64,000 nt of DNA. It comes from Linyphia triangularis. Lineage: Eukaryota > Arthropoda > Arachnida > Araneae > Linyphiidae. The stretch lies in assembly GCA_963978545.1 (NCBI GenBank), contig OZ021728.1, positions 992,001-1,056,000 of the forward strand, read 5' to 3'. Every line of letters begins with the position of its first letter. Position 1 is the first letter of the stretch. Of this stretch, positions 34,150 to 46,699 are shown piece by piece. Made by a program: the position numbers and the translations under genes. The notes beneath the pieces are model-generated. The model did no database searches. It worked only from the letters and a program-made list of their open reading frames with translations, and was not told the DNA's origin.

Positions 34150-34308
34150 ATTTGTTTCAATTGCTTGCCACTGGTTCAACCTGAAAATATGGATACCCCC
34201 ATGGATTTTGCAGAATACTCGGCTAACAAATGCGGGGCTTTCACTGATCCAGTAAATCTCGCAACAGCAGAAGGCTGTGTAGATCTCACTCAAAAAGACA
34301 ACCAACCA
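34150..34308 (+). mobile_element. SINE-3-like copy
   Basis: G+C-richer block ending in AAAAGACAACCAACCAATAC, the CCAA-type tail seen in SINE-1 and SINE-2. Its complement shares GGTTGGTTG.. and CGCATTTGTTAGCCGAG-like blocks with 45187-45309. A 43-codon frame from 34186 is open by chance. Confidence 0.45.
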
Positions 34309-34881
34309 ATACCTAATTAAAGTAGGTGCAGCACTGTCACAATTAGCTTAGCTCTTGTGCCATACAAACTCAAACCCACTGAATTAAAAACTTTCCTTAC
34401 AGTAAAGTTTTTTTTTATGTTATTTGTACCAAAATAAATGGAAAGCTGCTATTCTAAATTTAATAATTTGTGTTCATATAATTTTAATTGGTTAAAATTT
34501 ACTTCCTTTTAATTTTGTAAAAATGTTAGATATATTATTGAAATTAATTTCATGTTCAAATGCATTTATAGTAAATTCTCGATAATGTTTCCCTCACAGG
34601 TTTCATTCTGTGAATTTTTAATATTGTAAATTTCAAGAAGGAAGGCACATTCATGACGATGCATATTGTGAACTTCAGTACCTTTGGTCAGTGGCAAAAT
34701 AATGTATGTTTAAGTCCCACCGCCAAAAAATGCCCCCCCCCCCTCTTTTTATTTTCCAAAATTTTTTATGAAGTATAAGAATTAATTTTTTTTTTCAATG
34801 GGGTTGCAAGTGAAACAATGTGAAATTGAGTCTCCCAAAATATCAAGCATCCCTTTTTCACTTTACGAGCACACATAAAAA
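34309..34881. other. Unassigned; C-run
   Basis: A C-run at about 34732-34743; no gene or repeat otherwise recognised. Confidence 0.4.
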
Positions 34882-35650
34882 TTTGGGGTGTGGAACGTCT
34901 TGCAACTTTCAATTACTCTAAAAAATTCGTCATTGCAATAAAATTTGTAGTGTTATACACCATTTTCATATTTTCACTCATTTTAATAAAAATGGCCAGT
35001 TTGCCGATACATTTGGTAATAATTTTTACAATGGCAAACGAATATCAGCCATGATGGAGAAATTTCGATGTTTATTCGATAGACATTGCATTGTCCTTAT
35101 GCGTGAAACAGAAAAAAAGTCAATCGTTGATGGACGATGCTCAAGAGCAGAGAGCTCTGTATTAAAGGCACTCGTTTTCAACTTTTTATCGCATTTCAAC
35201 TGAAATTTCTAAGGTAGAGACGATTAGAACATCTTAACAAGCATTGGCACAAAGATTTTAATCAAAATTGTTAAAACCGTTTTTGAGCAATTATGGAAAA
35301 ACATGATATTTTATGATTTCAATCTTATGCGCATGTACAATTTTTGATGAAAACCTTAATGGTAGATCCCATGGCCACCACCAACCTGCACTCCAAATTT
35401 GAACATCGGGAGTTATGCTGACCACGTACACAAAAACATACATTTCTTCTAGGCCACTTTTTTTAAATCTGTTCCAAAAGATGGAGAAATGCGGGAAAAA
35501 AAATCATTTTTTTTTTCACCTAATGCCATACTTTCATTACCCGATATACACATATGAATACTTGAAAGTAAAAACTAGCAGGATAGCCATCTCATACTGA
35601 AAACTTTTTTCAAGATATCTGCAGTTGCTTACTCTTCATTGCGAAATTTC
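34882..35650 (+). repeat. Repeat D copy 1
   Basis: Shares GATGCTCAAGAGCAGAGAGC, TTTTGATGAAAACCTTAATG and CGGGAGTTATGCTGACCAC with copies at 37985-39320 (minus), 53850-54345, 62175-62640 and 63765-64000. The sequence is old and diverged and no protein is recognised. Confidence 0.7.
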
Positions 35651-36298
35651 TATCATCCGATAAAACCTCCATTGACTTTGTTTGCAATTAACTGTTGTCA
35701 GAGAATTTAAGGAATTTCAATTTATAAGAAATTTCATTTGCTCATCATATTTCCAAAAGGGATAGCTGGGGAGTTTTTTTTTTATTCATCACATTTTAAA
35801 GTATATTTTTACAATTTTTATTGAAATAACAAATTGTGAAATATAATTTGGACATTTTAGTTATTATCCTTTTTTTTAAAAAAAATTCTTATTGTAGTAG
35901 TTTTATGCATGGACTCTTAAGTTTATTTCCAAGGTGGTGCAGATCACAATTGAAGGATGTGCAAGGCTGCAAGTTTTTATCCAAACCTTAATTTTAACAA
36001 TTACTTGAATTTAAATTAACCTCCCTGACAGCTTCTTTAAGTGTTGTGAGCGTATATCACTTTACACTTGTTATAATTCACAGCATTTTTAAAAAAAAAA
36101 TTTGTATAGTCCAATTTGTGCAGTCAATAGGAATATAAAATAGTATTTTTGCAATTTTAAGAGAATATAGACTTGTTTTACAGATAATTAGCAGTTTGCT
36201 AATTTTCGTGGAGTCTAAATAAATATCACATTCTATTTGTTTATGATTAAAATACGCACAATATAATTTTGAAAACAAAATAAATCAAGCCTTAGAAC
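35651..36298. other. Unassigned AT-rich DNA
   Basis: No gene, known repeat or clear signal. A minus-strand frame at 36078-36278 is AT-driven. Confidence 0.4.
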
Positions 36299-37863
36299 CA
36301 GTGGCGAATCCAGGATTTTCCTGAGGGGGGGGGGGGGCGCAACAATTTGCTGTGCCCTAGTCAGGACGAAATTAAATATTTAAAAAAAGTTTGAAAAAAA
36401 AAATCAAAATCTAAGCAGTATTCAAAAAATATGTTTCAAGATCATCCATATCCATTGATTGACCCCCCTCCTCATTCGTCACATCTCCGACTTGATAGCT
36501 TAGCGTAGGGTGGTTAACACTGTCCTTTTGTTTTTTCATTTACTATTTTATTTAGTAAAAAAATTGTATTAAAAATGTACCGTACATATTGAACATTTTA
36601 GCGAGCTACTTTTCCGGAGGTATCGACGATTATACTGAAGCAATTCCAAAATGAAAGCGGGAACTTGCTACTTTTATTTGTGACTAACTAACTACGTATA
36701 AACCTTACATTATACTTACATCAAACTGGGAAATCAGTAATTGTACATCAAAATTTAACATTCATAAAATATTTATGCAGTGAGCTTAATAAGTAAAAAT
36801 ACGTAGTTTTACTGGATAATTCATAGCTACTCGAGTAATCTAAAGTATGTAGGGAAAAATTGTTTTCCAAAGAGAATGTTTTACTAATAATTATAAGCAA
36901 TATTTTTAATAAGGCAATAAAAACAAATACAATTTAATTATTGATCAGTTATTACAAAATAAATTCCAGTTTCGAAGTCTCTATTGCCAATAGTAGTATA
37001 CTTACACATAAAAAAAAGTATAATGATAAAATTAAATGAAAAAGTCCAATGATAAAATTTGACATTATATAATATCGTAAAACAAGACCCCCCCCCCCCC
37101 CCCGAAATAATCACTGAAAAAAAGTAGATCTTCCTGCTTCCAGTGGGCACCCACCGAGTACTGCTACTTTACACAGATAATACTTTTTACAAAACTGTTT
37201 GAAAGTCTATTTCTTGTAAAAACTTGTCATACACCTTTCCACTGTGGTGTTGCAAAGGAGGATTTTTAATTTGATGGCAACAAACATGGCGCTTATTTAG
37301 AAGCCCGAGCTAGAACTGGACGAGTTCTTATGCAGTTTATAAACAACCTTTCTCTTCCTTTCTATCAAAACTTTAAAGTTTAGCCAATTACCATGTCCAG
37401 CTGAATGAAGGTGACAATTTCCGAGGAGGGAGGGTAGCCCAAATAGTCAGTTATTGCCCCCCCCTCCCCCCCTGTTTGGCGTTGAAAATTACGCATGTGA
37501 GAGTAAAAATCTTTTCCTCCCAGCCAACAGAAAAAGGTATCTTTGGTCCTGAAGGACGGGAAGAATATTTATTGATAATTCGATCCCAGAATACTTTTAA
37601 CAGAAAGAGATGTGTTTTGAAGTGTCATGAAATGTCTTCAAGATCAAGGGGGTGGAGGTTTGAATGCTTGAACAATCTTTCAACGTCCGTTTGAATGAGA
37701 AGTTAAGAATTAAGGCTTTAAAAAGAACCTCTTGATCCAAAAATAAGCTTCCCCCCCCCCCCCCGGAAATTAGATGAAGGTCGAAATATGTTTGTTGTGT
37801 GAACTTATTTAAAAAGATATATATATATATAGGGTGCGCGCCCCCTGGCTGGATCCGCCATTG
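36299..37863. mobile_element. Non-autonomous hAT element, 1.6 kb
   Basis: Ends CAGTGGCGAATCCAGGATTT and, inverted, CAATGGCGGATCCAGCCAGG, a well-known hAT terminal form (CAGTGGCGGATCCAGG). The 8-bp duplication is CTTAGAAC / CATAGAAC (36291-36298 and 37864-37871), one difference. The interior has several G/C homopolymers (36326, 37088, 37457, 37749) that create glycine-run frames on the minus strand. No transposase domain seen. Confidence 0.85.
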
Positions 37864-38486
37864 CATAGAACAACACCATCAGTTTAATTTAAAGACGTGT
37901 TCTTTAGATTTTCAATAGATTTCGTTAAAAAAAATTTAGATTTTCCATGATTTAAATTATCAAGTCTTTTTTCTTTCAATTACCCATATATATACATATG
38001 GGTAATGAAAGTATAGTATTCGGTAAAAAAAAATTACGATTTTTTTTTGTTTTTGCATTTTTCCAAGTTTGGGAATTTCTTGATTTCAAAAAAGTGATCG
38101 AGAAATATTGTCTGTCTCTGTGGTCAGCATAACTCCTGAATAAATTGACCAACGATGTTTAAATTTGGTGTATTGATTGGTGGCGGCCATGGGACCTAAC
38201 TTTAAGGTTTTCGTCAAAATCGCGCATGCTCATAAGGTAGCTGCCATCGAAAGAAACATGTTTTTCAATGATTGCTAAAAATAGGCTCTAACAATTTTGA
38301 TCGAAATCGCTGTGGTAATGCCTCTTATGGGGTTCTAAACATCCCGCATCTCTGAAATTGCAGTAAAAATGCTTTAAAGGCGTAAAAAGTTGAAAAACGA
38401 ATGCTTTTAACACAGAGTTCTCTTTCTTTGAGCATATAGCTCATAAACGACCATTTTTTTCTCTTCTCCTCAGTTCCACTTATAAG

Positions 38487-39260
38487 CAGGCCCTGATCAT
38501 TGCCTAGGCCCACAAGGCCCGGGACTTGGGCCCATGATTTTAGGGGGCCCCAAAAATGTCTGTAAACCCTATAACTTTTGTTTCATAAAAGCTATGTGAA
38601 TATCTTTTATAATATGTATAAACAATTTTTTACATGAAAATCCTTTTGTGTAGATAGATCTTGAACCGTCTTTAGTATCCCAGAGTGTATTTATTCAAAT
38701 AAACCAAAATATCATTCATAAGCGTAAAATACAAGCTTTCTCAAAGGATTGAGAAAAAAAAAGGGAGGGAGGAAAAAAGAGGATGCCTTGACAAATTTAT
38801 TGTGAGATCAGCAGATATCGACTCTGATTGGTTGATTGGTTTATACGCTCAACGATCTATGTTTATGCTCAATGACTGCTAATCAGTCCGGGATCTACAG
38901 CTTAACGTGGATTCCGAACCACAACGAACATCCATGTCTGATGTCAACTCTGAAGTTGAGAATAATGCTGCAGATTTTGTTGTCACGGATATTACTACAC
39001 ATTGTGATATTGAAATACAATGCAATACATAACAAAGTTTTTCTTCTTTTGATTTATAAATTTGATTGTTTGAAATACGTTTCTTTATTTGTGATGAAAA
39101 AAAAAAAATTCGAAAACAATATATTCATCAACTTTTTATATATTTAGTGTTAATTCATTTGACTTTGCGTCAAGCTTTTTTTCAATAAATCATGCGTCTG
39201 AAAAAGGGGCCCCCAAATGTCTCCGGGCCTTGGGCCCCAACTTGTCATGATCAGGCCCTG
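38487..39260. mobile_element. Non-autonomous hAT element with GGGCCC-rich ends
   Basis: Ends CAGGCCCTGATCATTGCC and, inverted, CAGGGCCTGATCATGACA, continuing into GGCCC-rich stretches. The 8-bp duplication is CTTATAAG / CTTATAAC (38479-38486 and 39261-39268). A SINE-2 copy lies inside. Confidence 0.88.
38828..38944 (-). mobile_element. SINE-2 copy, 5' truncated
   Basis: Read on the minus strand it runs from GACATGGATGTTCGTTGTGG to a GAGCGTATAAACCAATCAAC tail. The flanks CGACTCTGA / CAACTCTGA (38819-38827 and 38945-38953) are a likely target duplication. Confidence 0.8.
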
Positions 39261-39679
39261 CTTATAACAAAGGATAATTTAAGAATTATCAAAAAGTATA
39301 TAGCCATAATCACCATTTTGGCGGAAGTTTTCCTTTTTAGAGACCCAGATAAGAATTATTACAAAAAATATCACCAAACTGACTATTTTTTCTAAATGAA
39401 TGCTGAAAATATACAAACGGTAAATAACACAAATTCACGTCAGTATTATAGTGTAACTGAAAGTTGTGCGATGTTTCACACCACTAGTTTACTTTGTAAT
39501 TTGTTGATTTATCCTTTTTGCCAATTTATAACAGAGTGGCCTATTTATCTCCTTTACAATAAGATATGACGTCAAATAAGACAATTTAATTATTTTTGCC
39601 TTTCCCTTTTTCATATTTCATGTGTTTCGGAACATCTCAACTCCACTAATGGCATTCTTTTGCTTTGTTGTTATGGATA

Positions 39680-39760
39680 GTACTATTCTCTTATATGACG
39701 TACTTCTCGTGTACTTCCGTAGTCTTCCGGTTGCTCCTTTTCTTCCTAGAATGTAGCGCG
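39680..39760 (-). promoter_or_regulatory. Second copy of the ETS/CRE-like block
   Basis: On the minus strand it reads AGGAGCAACCGGAAGACTAC, then GGAAGTACACGAGAAGTACG, the same 45-bp core as at about 28555-28600 with one or two differences. I find no exon to the left that it would drive. It may be a duplicated promoter or part of an older repeat. Confidence 0.4.
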
Positions 39761-39779
39761 TCCATTTCTATAAGACTGT

Positions 39780-40560
39780 AATTAAATTACAGTTTAACCT
39801 ATTACGGTTGGAACTCTTTCCTGATGCCAAAATCGTTTGAATTTTAATAAATAATTCGACGCGATTTCATAAAGGAGTCCAGTTGATTCAACTTTACGTG
39901 GAATTTTTTTTAAAGCTGTAAGTGAAAGAATTTTAATCGATTATTTTTGAAACTCTTTGAACATTGTTTTGATCAGAATAAATAAAAGGTATCTACATGG
40001 GAAATTCACCTTTTTTTTTAATAAATACAATTTGAAACGTACTCTGCCGCACATTTTGCTGTTAAGAATGTTTTTTCTATTTTAAACGCCAAGCACACTC
40101 TGACAATAAAATCGACGCTCTGTTAATGAATAAGAAACTAATCGATTTGATTAATGGTGACTCTCAAATCTATTACTTCTGTTGTGAGTGAAGATCAATT
40201 TCCCTGTTGAATTCAAGCGGAATGTAATTTTTCACTTTCATTAAAACAATTGTTTGGTCAAATATTTTATATCTTTTCATACATATTAGATATAATTTTC
40301 ATTTACCCAATATGAAAAAAAAAAGAGTTGAATTTTCAATAAACATTTCGTGCATAATTAAATTAAAATTCTCGTTATATTCATCATTTTACAACGGGCG
40401 CTTTCTTACAACTTTACAGTTTCCCACTTTATAAAAACAATATAAACTCTTTTAATTAAAACTCAATGCGTTAGGAGTTACATAACAGAGCATTTAATTT
40501 GAAGTAAATCACACAACAGCTCTTGAATAATCTCTGCTACCTTAAAAAAAAAAGCAAGCA
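39780..40560 (-). repeat. Repeat C, long copy
   Basis: Aligns with 47465-47962 plus 52160-52420 (same order and strand), sharing ATTGTTTTGATCAGAATAAA, CGCACATTTTGCTG, AACGCCAAGCACAC and ATACATATTAGATATAATTT. This intact copy shows what the Ty3/gypsy element at 48-52 kb interrupted. Confidence 0.75.
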
Positions 40561-40586
40561 CTTTTCACTCGTGCTTAAGCACTTAC

Positions 40587-40605
40587 CTGCAAGCAACAGG
40601 ATCAT
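40587..40605 (-). CDS. Possible start exon of an unidentified secreted or membrane protein
   Basis: On the minus strand, ATG at 40605 gives MILLLA and then a very good donor, GCTTGCAG|GTAAGTGC, after one base of the seventh codon. The preceding ~160 bp (to about 40765) are G+C-rich with two CRE-like GACGTCA motifs (40625, 40758) and could be the 5' UTR and promoter. A hydrophobic start split by an intron is common in signal-peptide genes. I could not find exon 2 to the left. The plus-strand frame 40659-40862 is the competing reading. Confidence is low because only six codons are visible. Confidence 0.3.
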
Positions 40606-40862
40606 AGCGATCCGCTCGTTATGACGTCCGGACACCGTCTGGCTTCGCTAACATTTGTGTGCGATGGTATATCCGGAAACCAAGGCTGCCGGAACGAGAC
40701 AAGACTGTCACAAAACTCTTCTCTTCACCGCGTTGCTTAGGCGGAAAGATTTCCTATGACGTCACCAGACATACCATCCCGGAAAATATTCTTCTCACAA
40801 TGTGGAAATTGAACCCCATAGATATTCATTTATCGGTTTATTCCTTTAAGGATCAGTGTTAG

Positions 40863-41744
40863 AAGTGAGGGGGAGGGGGGGGGGATGCCCAAAAGTTGGT
40901 GACAAGTGCAAGCCCCCCCCCCCCCCGATAAATTTTATAATTTCCTGTCTTATATTAAAAATATTAAACCTTTGAACTCGAGGCCTTTTTCGCGCGCGGA
41001 GGGACCGACAACTCGAGACATTTTAGGCTCGGTTGGCGTTTATGGATTTGCTTCATAGAAACTAAACACAGTCATTGGCCTTGCATCAAATCTCCGCATC
41101 AAACCTAGTGGTCGTCTCGTGTGTCGGCATCCAATCGTGTGGCGCATGAGAGGCGCAGCTCGAGTGCAAATGGTTAACTAGGAAGAAACTAATTTATACT
41201 TGCTAACACTAACATGGAACAAGGGTTGAAAATTAGTTCTTATTTTAGTGAATATTCTGCGACTTAGCTTTTTTACTTGGAAGTAAGAGATAAAGTGAAG
41301 TAATAACTCAAAATTACACACATAACTGTTTATTTAAATTTAAATAATGCTTTTAAATGTGCATACTTTCATATTAAATTAATAGAGAGCTTTAATTTTT
41401 TTTTAATAGTTTTTCTCTATATGAAAGAAGAATAGAAATTTAACTTAAAAGTTTCTCCAAAGCTGAAAGTTGACCAAGCGTAACAGTATTTGTTAAAAAA
41501 ATACTTATATCTTTATACAAAGTAGTATAATATATTTTTATAGTTGTACCATAAATAGATTTAATTTTTACATTTGAAAAATTTAAATCACTTTTTCTTA
41601 GTGTCATTGCATTTAAAGGTTAACGTTTTTTTTTCTTTAGTAGTTTATAGACGGATTGAGTGTTTTTAAAAGTTGGGGGATGAATTTCAGTGGTTTTAGA
41701 AGTGGGGGGGACGCATTTTCTTGAAAAGTGGGGGGACCCACACT
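40863..41744. other. Unassigned; G- and C-runs
   Basis: G-run near 40871-40884 and C-run near 40914-40926, a G+C-richer stretch at 40980-41170, then AT-rich DNA. No coding pattern. Confidence 0.4.
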
Positions 41745-42219
41745 TCTAGCCCAGTTCATTTGGAATCTACTTCCTTGAAATATGGTGAGTACGTACAAAA
41801 AAGACCACTTCATGAAATGGCATAAATTGCTTTTTTTTTAAGAGGAAGTCCTAGTGAGGATTGATACTCGCTTTGTTACAATCTGTTAGCACAGTGCATT
41901 TAGAAACTACTTCCTATAATACCTTCTTGAAATTTGGTGAGAAGGTACAAAAGTAATCACTTCGTGAAATTAGATGAATTTAGAACTTGAAAATAGTCTA
42001 ATATATTTCCTTTTATGTTTGAAATCCTGCCTATGGAGTGGCTCTTCCTGACTTTATATTTTGCTACTTTAATTTTCCTTTATAATAGACTAGCTGCGTA
42101 GGCCCACGTTGCTGGGTACCCATTGTGGCATATATTTTTTTGAATAATATAGAGTGACCAGCATAGAAGATGTATCAGATTATTTTCAAAACACGTTCAA
42201 CAATCTGAAGCTCTAGTAC

Positions 42220-42987
42220 TAGAGGTCGGCGATATATCGATACGAAGATATTTTTATCGATATTTAAAATATATATATCGATAGTAAAAATATCGATACA
42301 AGTCATCGATTTATCGATATTTTTAAACATTTTTGTTTTTTTTATGATCATTTTGTAGTTCCATGTGTTTTTTCGATTTTCTTTATTCTCTTTTCAAAAA
42401 CTTCAAAATTAAAGTTTGGACTTGGCTGAGAGACAGTTAAAATGGCACCCTAACAAAAAAGAAAACATAATGTAATGGAAAGATGAGATCATTAATTAGT
42501 AGTCATTAATATAGCGCCGTTTCTGTTGCCAACGTGTGCCTGGAATTTGCGTCTAATTTTAAATATTAAAAACATCTCTATCAGCAAAATATGCGATAAA
42601 CTACTTTTCAAAATTTCTTCTTTAAAAATAAATGGGAATTTATGCATTGACATCCAAATGTACTTTATTTATTCCTGATTCAAAATATAATTTTTTTACT
42701 AAAACAATTTTTATAATTTATTTATTAAAACAATTTTTATAATTTATTTATTAAAACAATTTTTATAATTTTTTTACTAAAACAATTTTCATAATTTATT
42801 TATTAAAACAATTTTGGCATGAATTCATGAAAAGTAGAAATTTGCCCCCAAAAACTTCGTTTCAGGGAAAATTAAAAATCAAATTAAAAAAAATAATTAT
42901 GTATCGTTATATCGATATTTTATCGATATTTTTTCCATGCAACGATATAGTATCGATATTTATTTTGATCGATATTTCCAACCTCTA
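42220..42987. mobile_element. TATCGATA-rich hAT MITE, copy 1 (holds repeat C)
   Basis: Ends TAGAGGTCGGCGATATATCG and, inverted, TAGAGGTTGGAAATATCGAT. Both ends are packed with ATCGAT and TATCGATA motifs. The same element without the repeat C insertion is at 61590-62129, which has a perfect 8-bp duplication. Confidence 0.8.
42485..42835 (+). repeat. Repeat C fragment with a 28-bp tandem repeat
   Basis: Carries the repeat C blocks (TAGCGCCGTTTCTGTTGCCA, AATATGCGATAAACTAC) followed at about 42694-42820 by about five units of TTATTAAAACAATTTTTATA. Absent from the sister element at 61590, so it is an insertion. Confidence 0.65.
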
Positions 42988-43173
42988 TCTATACTAATCT
43001 TCAACTTAACTAGACATCACTTAGACCAGTGATTCTCAACCACTGTGCCGCGGCACTTTTGGGTGCCTCCAAATTCTTAAAATGTGCCGCCAAATTTTAG
43101 AAATGTAAAAATTATAATGCTTTTTTTTTATTACGAGTTTAAATTAAAGAAAAGTACTTATATATGTAAATAT

Positions 43174-43317
<144 letters not shown>

Positions 43318-43467
43318 TATTTTAACGACGATTTTTCACTTTCACCGCTTTGTTACATATTTCTCTGTGTCTCGTTTTTGACCTATTTTTTACTCTAGTT
43401 TTTTACATGCAACCCCCTGCAGGTGTGTGAGTGTGCGTCTTGTTGTCTGATGTTTGGAAAACACATA

Positions 43468-43644
43468 TTAAAATTTTCAACATCTTATTTGTGTGAATTT
43501 GGGTTTTCAGTATTAACCAACATAAAAATGAAAAAAAGATCGAGACTGTTAAATGTAGAAGACGATATGAGAGTAGCGTTGTCATTTTTACGACCAAATA
43601 TAAATGAAATTATCAAAAAACATCAAGCTCAAATTTCTCATTAA
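43468..43644 (+). pseudogene. hAT transposase, C-terminal dimerisation region
   Basis: About 58 codons read STSYLCEFGFSVLTNIKMKK, then SRLLNVEDDMRVALSFLRPN and end KKHQAQISH with a TAA. This is the hAT C-terminal domain as in ZBED5-like transposases (YLCE-x-GFS, then K-x-R-x-R-L, then D-x-R-x-ALS, then KQxQxSH). That region is open, but the catalytic domain upstream is gone, so the gene is a relic. The frame is open a little further upstream (43423) without an ATG. Confidence 0.85.
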
Positions 43645-45186
43645 AAGTATCCTTATTATTCATTTGTAATTAATCCCTTAATAAACGTACTGTTGTTTTT
43701 GTAGTATATATTATATTATTTTATTTTACATTCCAAATTATTATCATAAACTATTTTACGCAGTGTAAACAACTTTTAAACTTATCTTTTTCTTTGTGTG
43801 CCGCCAAATTTTTGAAATCGTTAAAAATGTGCCGCGACAAAAAAAAAAAAAAGGTTGAGAATCACTGACTTAGACGGTAGATCGTCACAGTGCTCATAGG
43901 TATTTAATCCATTTTGGAGGAGTGAAGACATAATTCTCGCCAAACCTTATAGCCATTTGTTCTCTACAGGGTTGTGGTTTGACGAACATTATGCTTTCAC
44001 GCCGCCAAAATGAATTAAATACCTATGAGCACTGTGACGATCTACCGTCTAAGTGATGTCTAGTTAAGTTGAAGTTTAGTATAGTACTCTTTAAGTCTGG
44101 AATCTATTTTACGCTGGTCACCCTGAATAATTATTAAAAAAAAAATAAACACGATAAAAACAAAAGATAATACTCGTGATTGTTCTGTAAATGAATTCAG
44201 TATGAACCAACAAATATTAATCATTAAAAGGTTTGGATCATTTACGATAAAACCGAAATTGTCGCCAAAAAGAAGATGTAGCACACTGTTATCCATAAAT
44301 ACCGCTAAAGCAGCATTTTGGTGACAGATTCGTTTTTGTCGAAATTAGTAAATGGATTAATTTGTAAGTATCGTGAATTTTAAATGAACGATTTGTGTAA
44401 ATTTTTTTAAGCATATACAAAAAGTGTTCCCTGTATGTACATCAATGATTTTAATATTTTCTTAGCTTTAAATTGTTCAGGGCTACAATATCGTCACTTC
44501 TTAAAGACAATATAGCTTTTTTACGAAGGATTTCTGTGAAACTTTCAGCTCTTGTGTGGATTCTGAGCTAAAACTTGTTTAGATTATATTACTACGAAAT
44601 TAGAGCAATCTAAAGCATCGCAACTGCTACAATTTATTGGCATTAAACGGCTTGGCGGAGAATCTTTCTGGAGTTGCAAGTTCGGCCTCAGTTTCTTCTA
44701 GTCCCAGAAAGAGTCTATCTCCAATAGTCCTACAGTGGCAAACCTTCATTTGCCAGCAAGATTTTTTGGTACAGAAGTAGTATAGAAAATTTCTTTCGCA
44801 CAATTTTATTTGACGTATTCTTTCCGAATAAATGCTGTATCTGTCAACGGATTTAATTTTAAATTATATTTCAATTATTATTTATGTTTTAATTTTATTT
44901 TAGTCATCGCGTTTTTAATGCAGGCGAGTTTTCTTAACCCTAAATGAAAAGAATTGCCAAATGTCCTATACTACATCAGATCCGTTTTTTCTTAAAGACG
45001 TTGGGCTTTTCACAAAGTTTAAACAAATCCTTGTAGCAATATCAGAAGTTAAGTACGTGTATCTTGGATTTCAGCATTGCACAAAGCGTTTTAGAATCGG
45101 CTGTATTCTGCCCACATGAAGATTTTCTTTTTAAGCGGCATTATTAACACATTTAAAAGTTTGAATTATGCATGATAAACACGTTT

Positions 45187-45309
45187 GGTTGGTTGGTTGA
45201 ACTCCCGGCTGGGAGTGGAAAGGAAGGACTTTGTGAACTAGCACCTGCCTCCGCTTACATATGTGAGAGAACCACCTCTCTGGAACAGGTTGAAGTAAAA
45301 AAAAAAAAC
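45187..45309 (-). mobile_element. SINE-3-like copy, short
   Basis: 123 bp with GGTTGGTTGGTTG at one end and an A-run at the other. A perfect 12-bp target duplication ATAAACACGTTT lies at 45175-45186 and 45310-45321. Strand is assigned so that the CAACCAACC tail is 3', as in the other SINEs; the A-run at the other side makes this uncertain. Confidence 0.75.
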
Positions 45310-45769
45310 ATAAACACGTTTGAATTTCAAAACACTTATTTGTTTACATTAAACTGTTGCCAACGCTGTTTCATTTGCGAAGAAACTTTCTACTCGGACA
45401 TAATTACAACACAGATGGCAATAAGGCAAAAATTATTTTTTACGCGTAATTACTGTTCTTAGTGTAATAAAAGTGTACTCTGTCGAATCCGCATCTACCA
45501 ACAGACATAAATTTTATCCAAATCGGTTCAGTAGATCTTTAGTTAACAGCCGTTCATACATGCAGACAGTCGTTGGATTTTATTTATGTTAGAGATTGAC
45601 GGGGTTAAATGAAAACAGTTGAGATCATTTCATTTTTGTGCCTACTCAGCAATTGTCAAATATAATATAATAACTACTGTAAATAGATAACAGTTTCTAA
45701 ATGAAGTAGGACTAGAAAATTGTAACATAGCCAGCCTAGGGAATTATTCTTACTAGAACTTCTTCTTAA

Positions 45770-46699
45770 TTCGAGAAAACAATAAATATGATTTTTTTTC
45801 CTGATTTTTAGTATGTGAACAAAATAGGCGTGTTCTAAAAGACAGAATATTAGAGTAGCAAAGGAATTTTTTTTAAATACTATTTGCCGTAATAATTTAA
45901 ACTATATTTATGTTTTTTATTGCATTCAATTTTTTTTAAACTAAGAGACTCTGCTCCCGCTTGCTATAGCTCGACAATTGACATGATCTTTGCAAACAAT
46001 AGCATTCAAATCGATATCAAATTTAACTGAAAACCAACTCTCAGAGCCAAGGTGGCCACATTTTCAGTCATTGTTTTAGTGCTATCTACAGCAGAAAAAA
46101 AATCATGTATTAAATAAAATATCTTGTGAAACTTTAGAATAATAAAAAATACCATAAATATACCTCATTTTTAAAAAATACTACTTATTATACTGCGCCT
46201 AAAAATGTATTCGAAAATGAAAATTGTACATGACCACGTCATTGCAACTTTCGTAGAATTTTGATAAATCAAATCACACCTTTAAAAACATCTTGAGACT
46301 GTATGAAGAGTCACAAATCCTTATAAACTGCCAGTGACGTAGCCCCCTATCATACTACTTTAGTATTCAAAATACTACGTATAAATTATGTTCTATATCA
46401 ATATGAGAAAACGATTATTCGAGATGAGAAAAAAGCCAAATAGGAAAAACCACAATTTAACTAAATTAAATTAATCCCATTCTCGTCGCTATTTTAACAA
46501 TACAGTTATGATTTTTTTTAAAAATCGAATCCTGATAATCTGCTCAATGTCGCGTTATAATTTATTAAAAGAAATTAATATTTTTTGATATTTTTCCCCC
46601 TGTCTATACAAACACTTACATCAATCTTAAAATTGAATCGTTTGAAATTGAAATTCCAAAACTACATTTAAGAAAAGGATGACGTGAGTGTTTTAGTAT
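45770..46699. other. Unassigned AT-rich DNA
   Basis: No gene, repeat or signal that I can support. Confidence 0.4.

Larger units (their letters stand above)
37985..39320 (-). repeat. Repeat D copy 2, split by a hAT MITE
   Basis: On the minus strand it carries the repeat D blocks (GTTATGCTGACCACAG, AAAACCTTAAAGTTAGGTCC, AAAGAGAACTCTGTG). The hAT element at 38487-39260 interrupts it. Confidence 0.7.

Noticed and set aside
34186..34317. 43-codon frame starting MDTPMDFAEYSANKCGAF
   Set aside because: Lies in a SINE-like block with a CAACCAACC tail; no acceptor allows it to be joined upstream.
40659..40862. 67-codon plus-strand frame
   Set aside because: The minus strand offers a better reading (start exon with a strong donor); no domain in the plus frame.
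44500..44780. 61-codon plus-strand frame rich in serine inside the family A interior
   Set aside because: No ATG, no domain, no splice sites, and it is surrounded by repeats.
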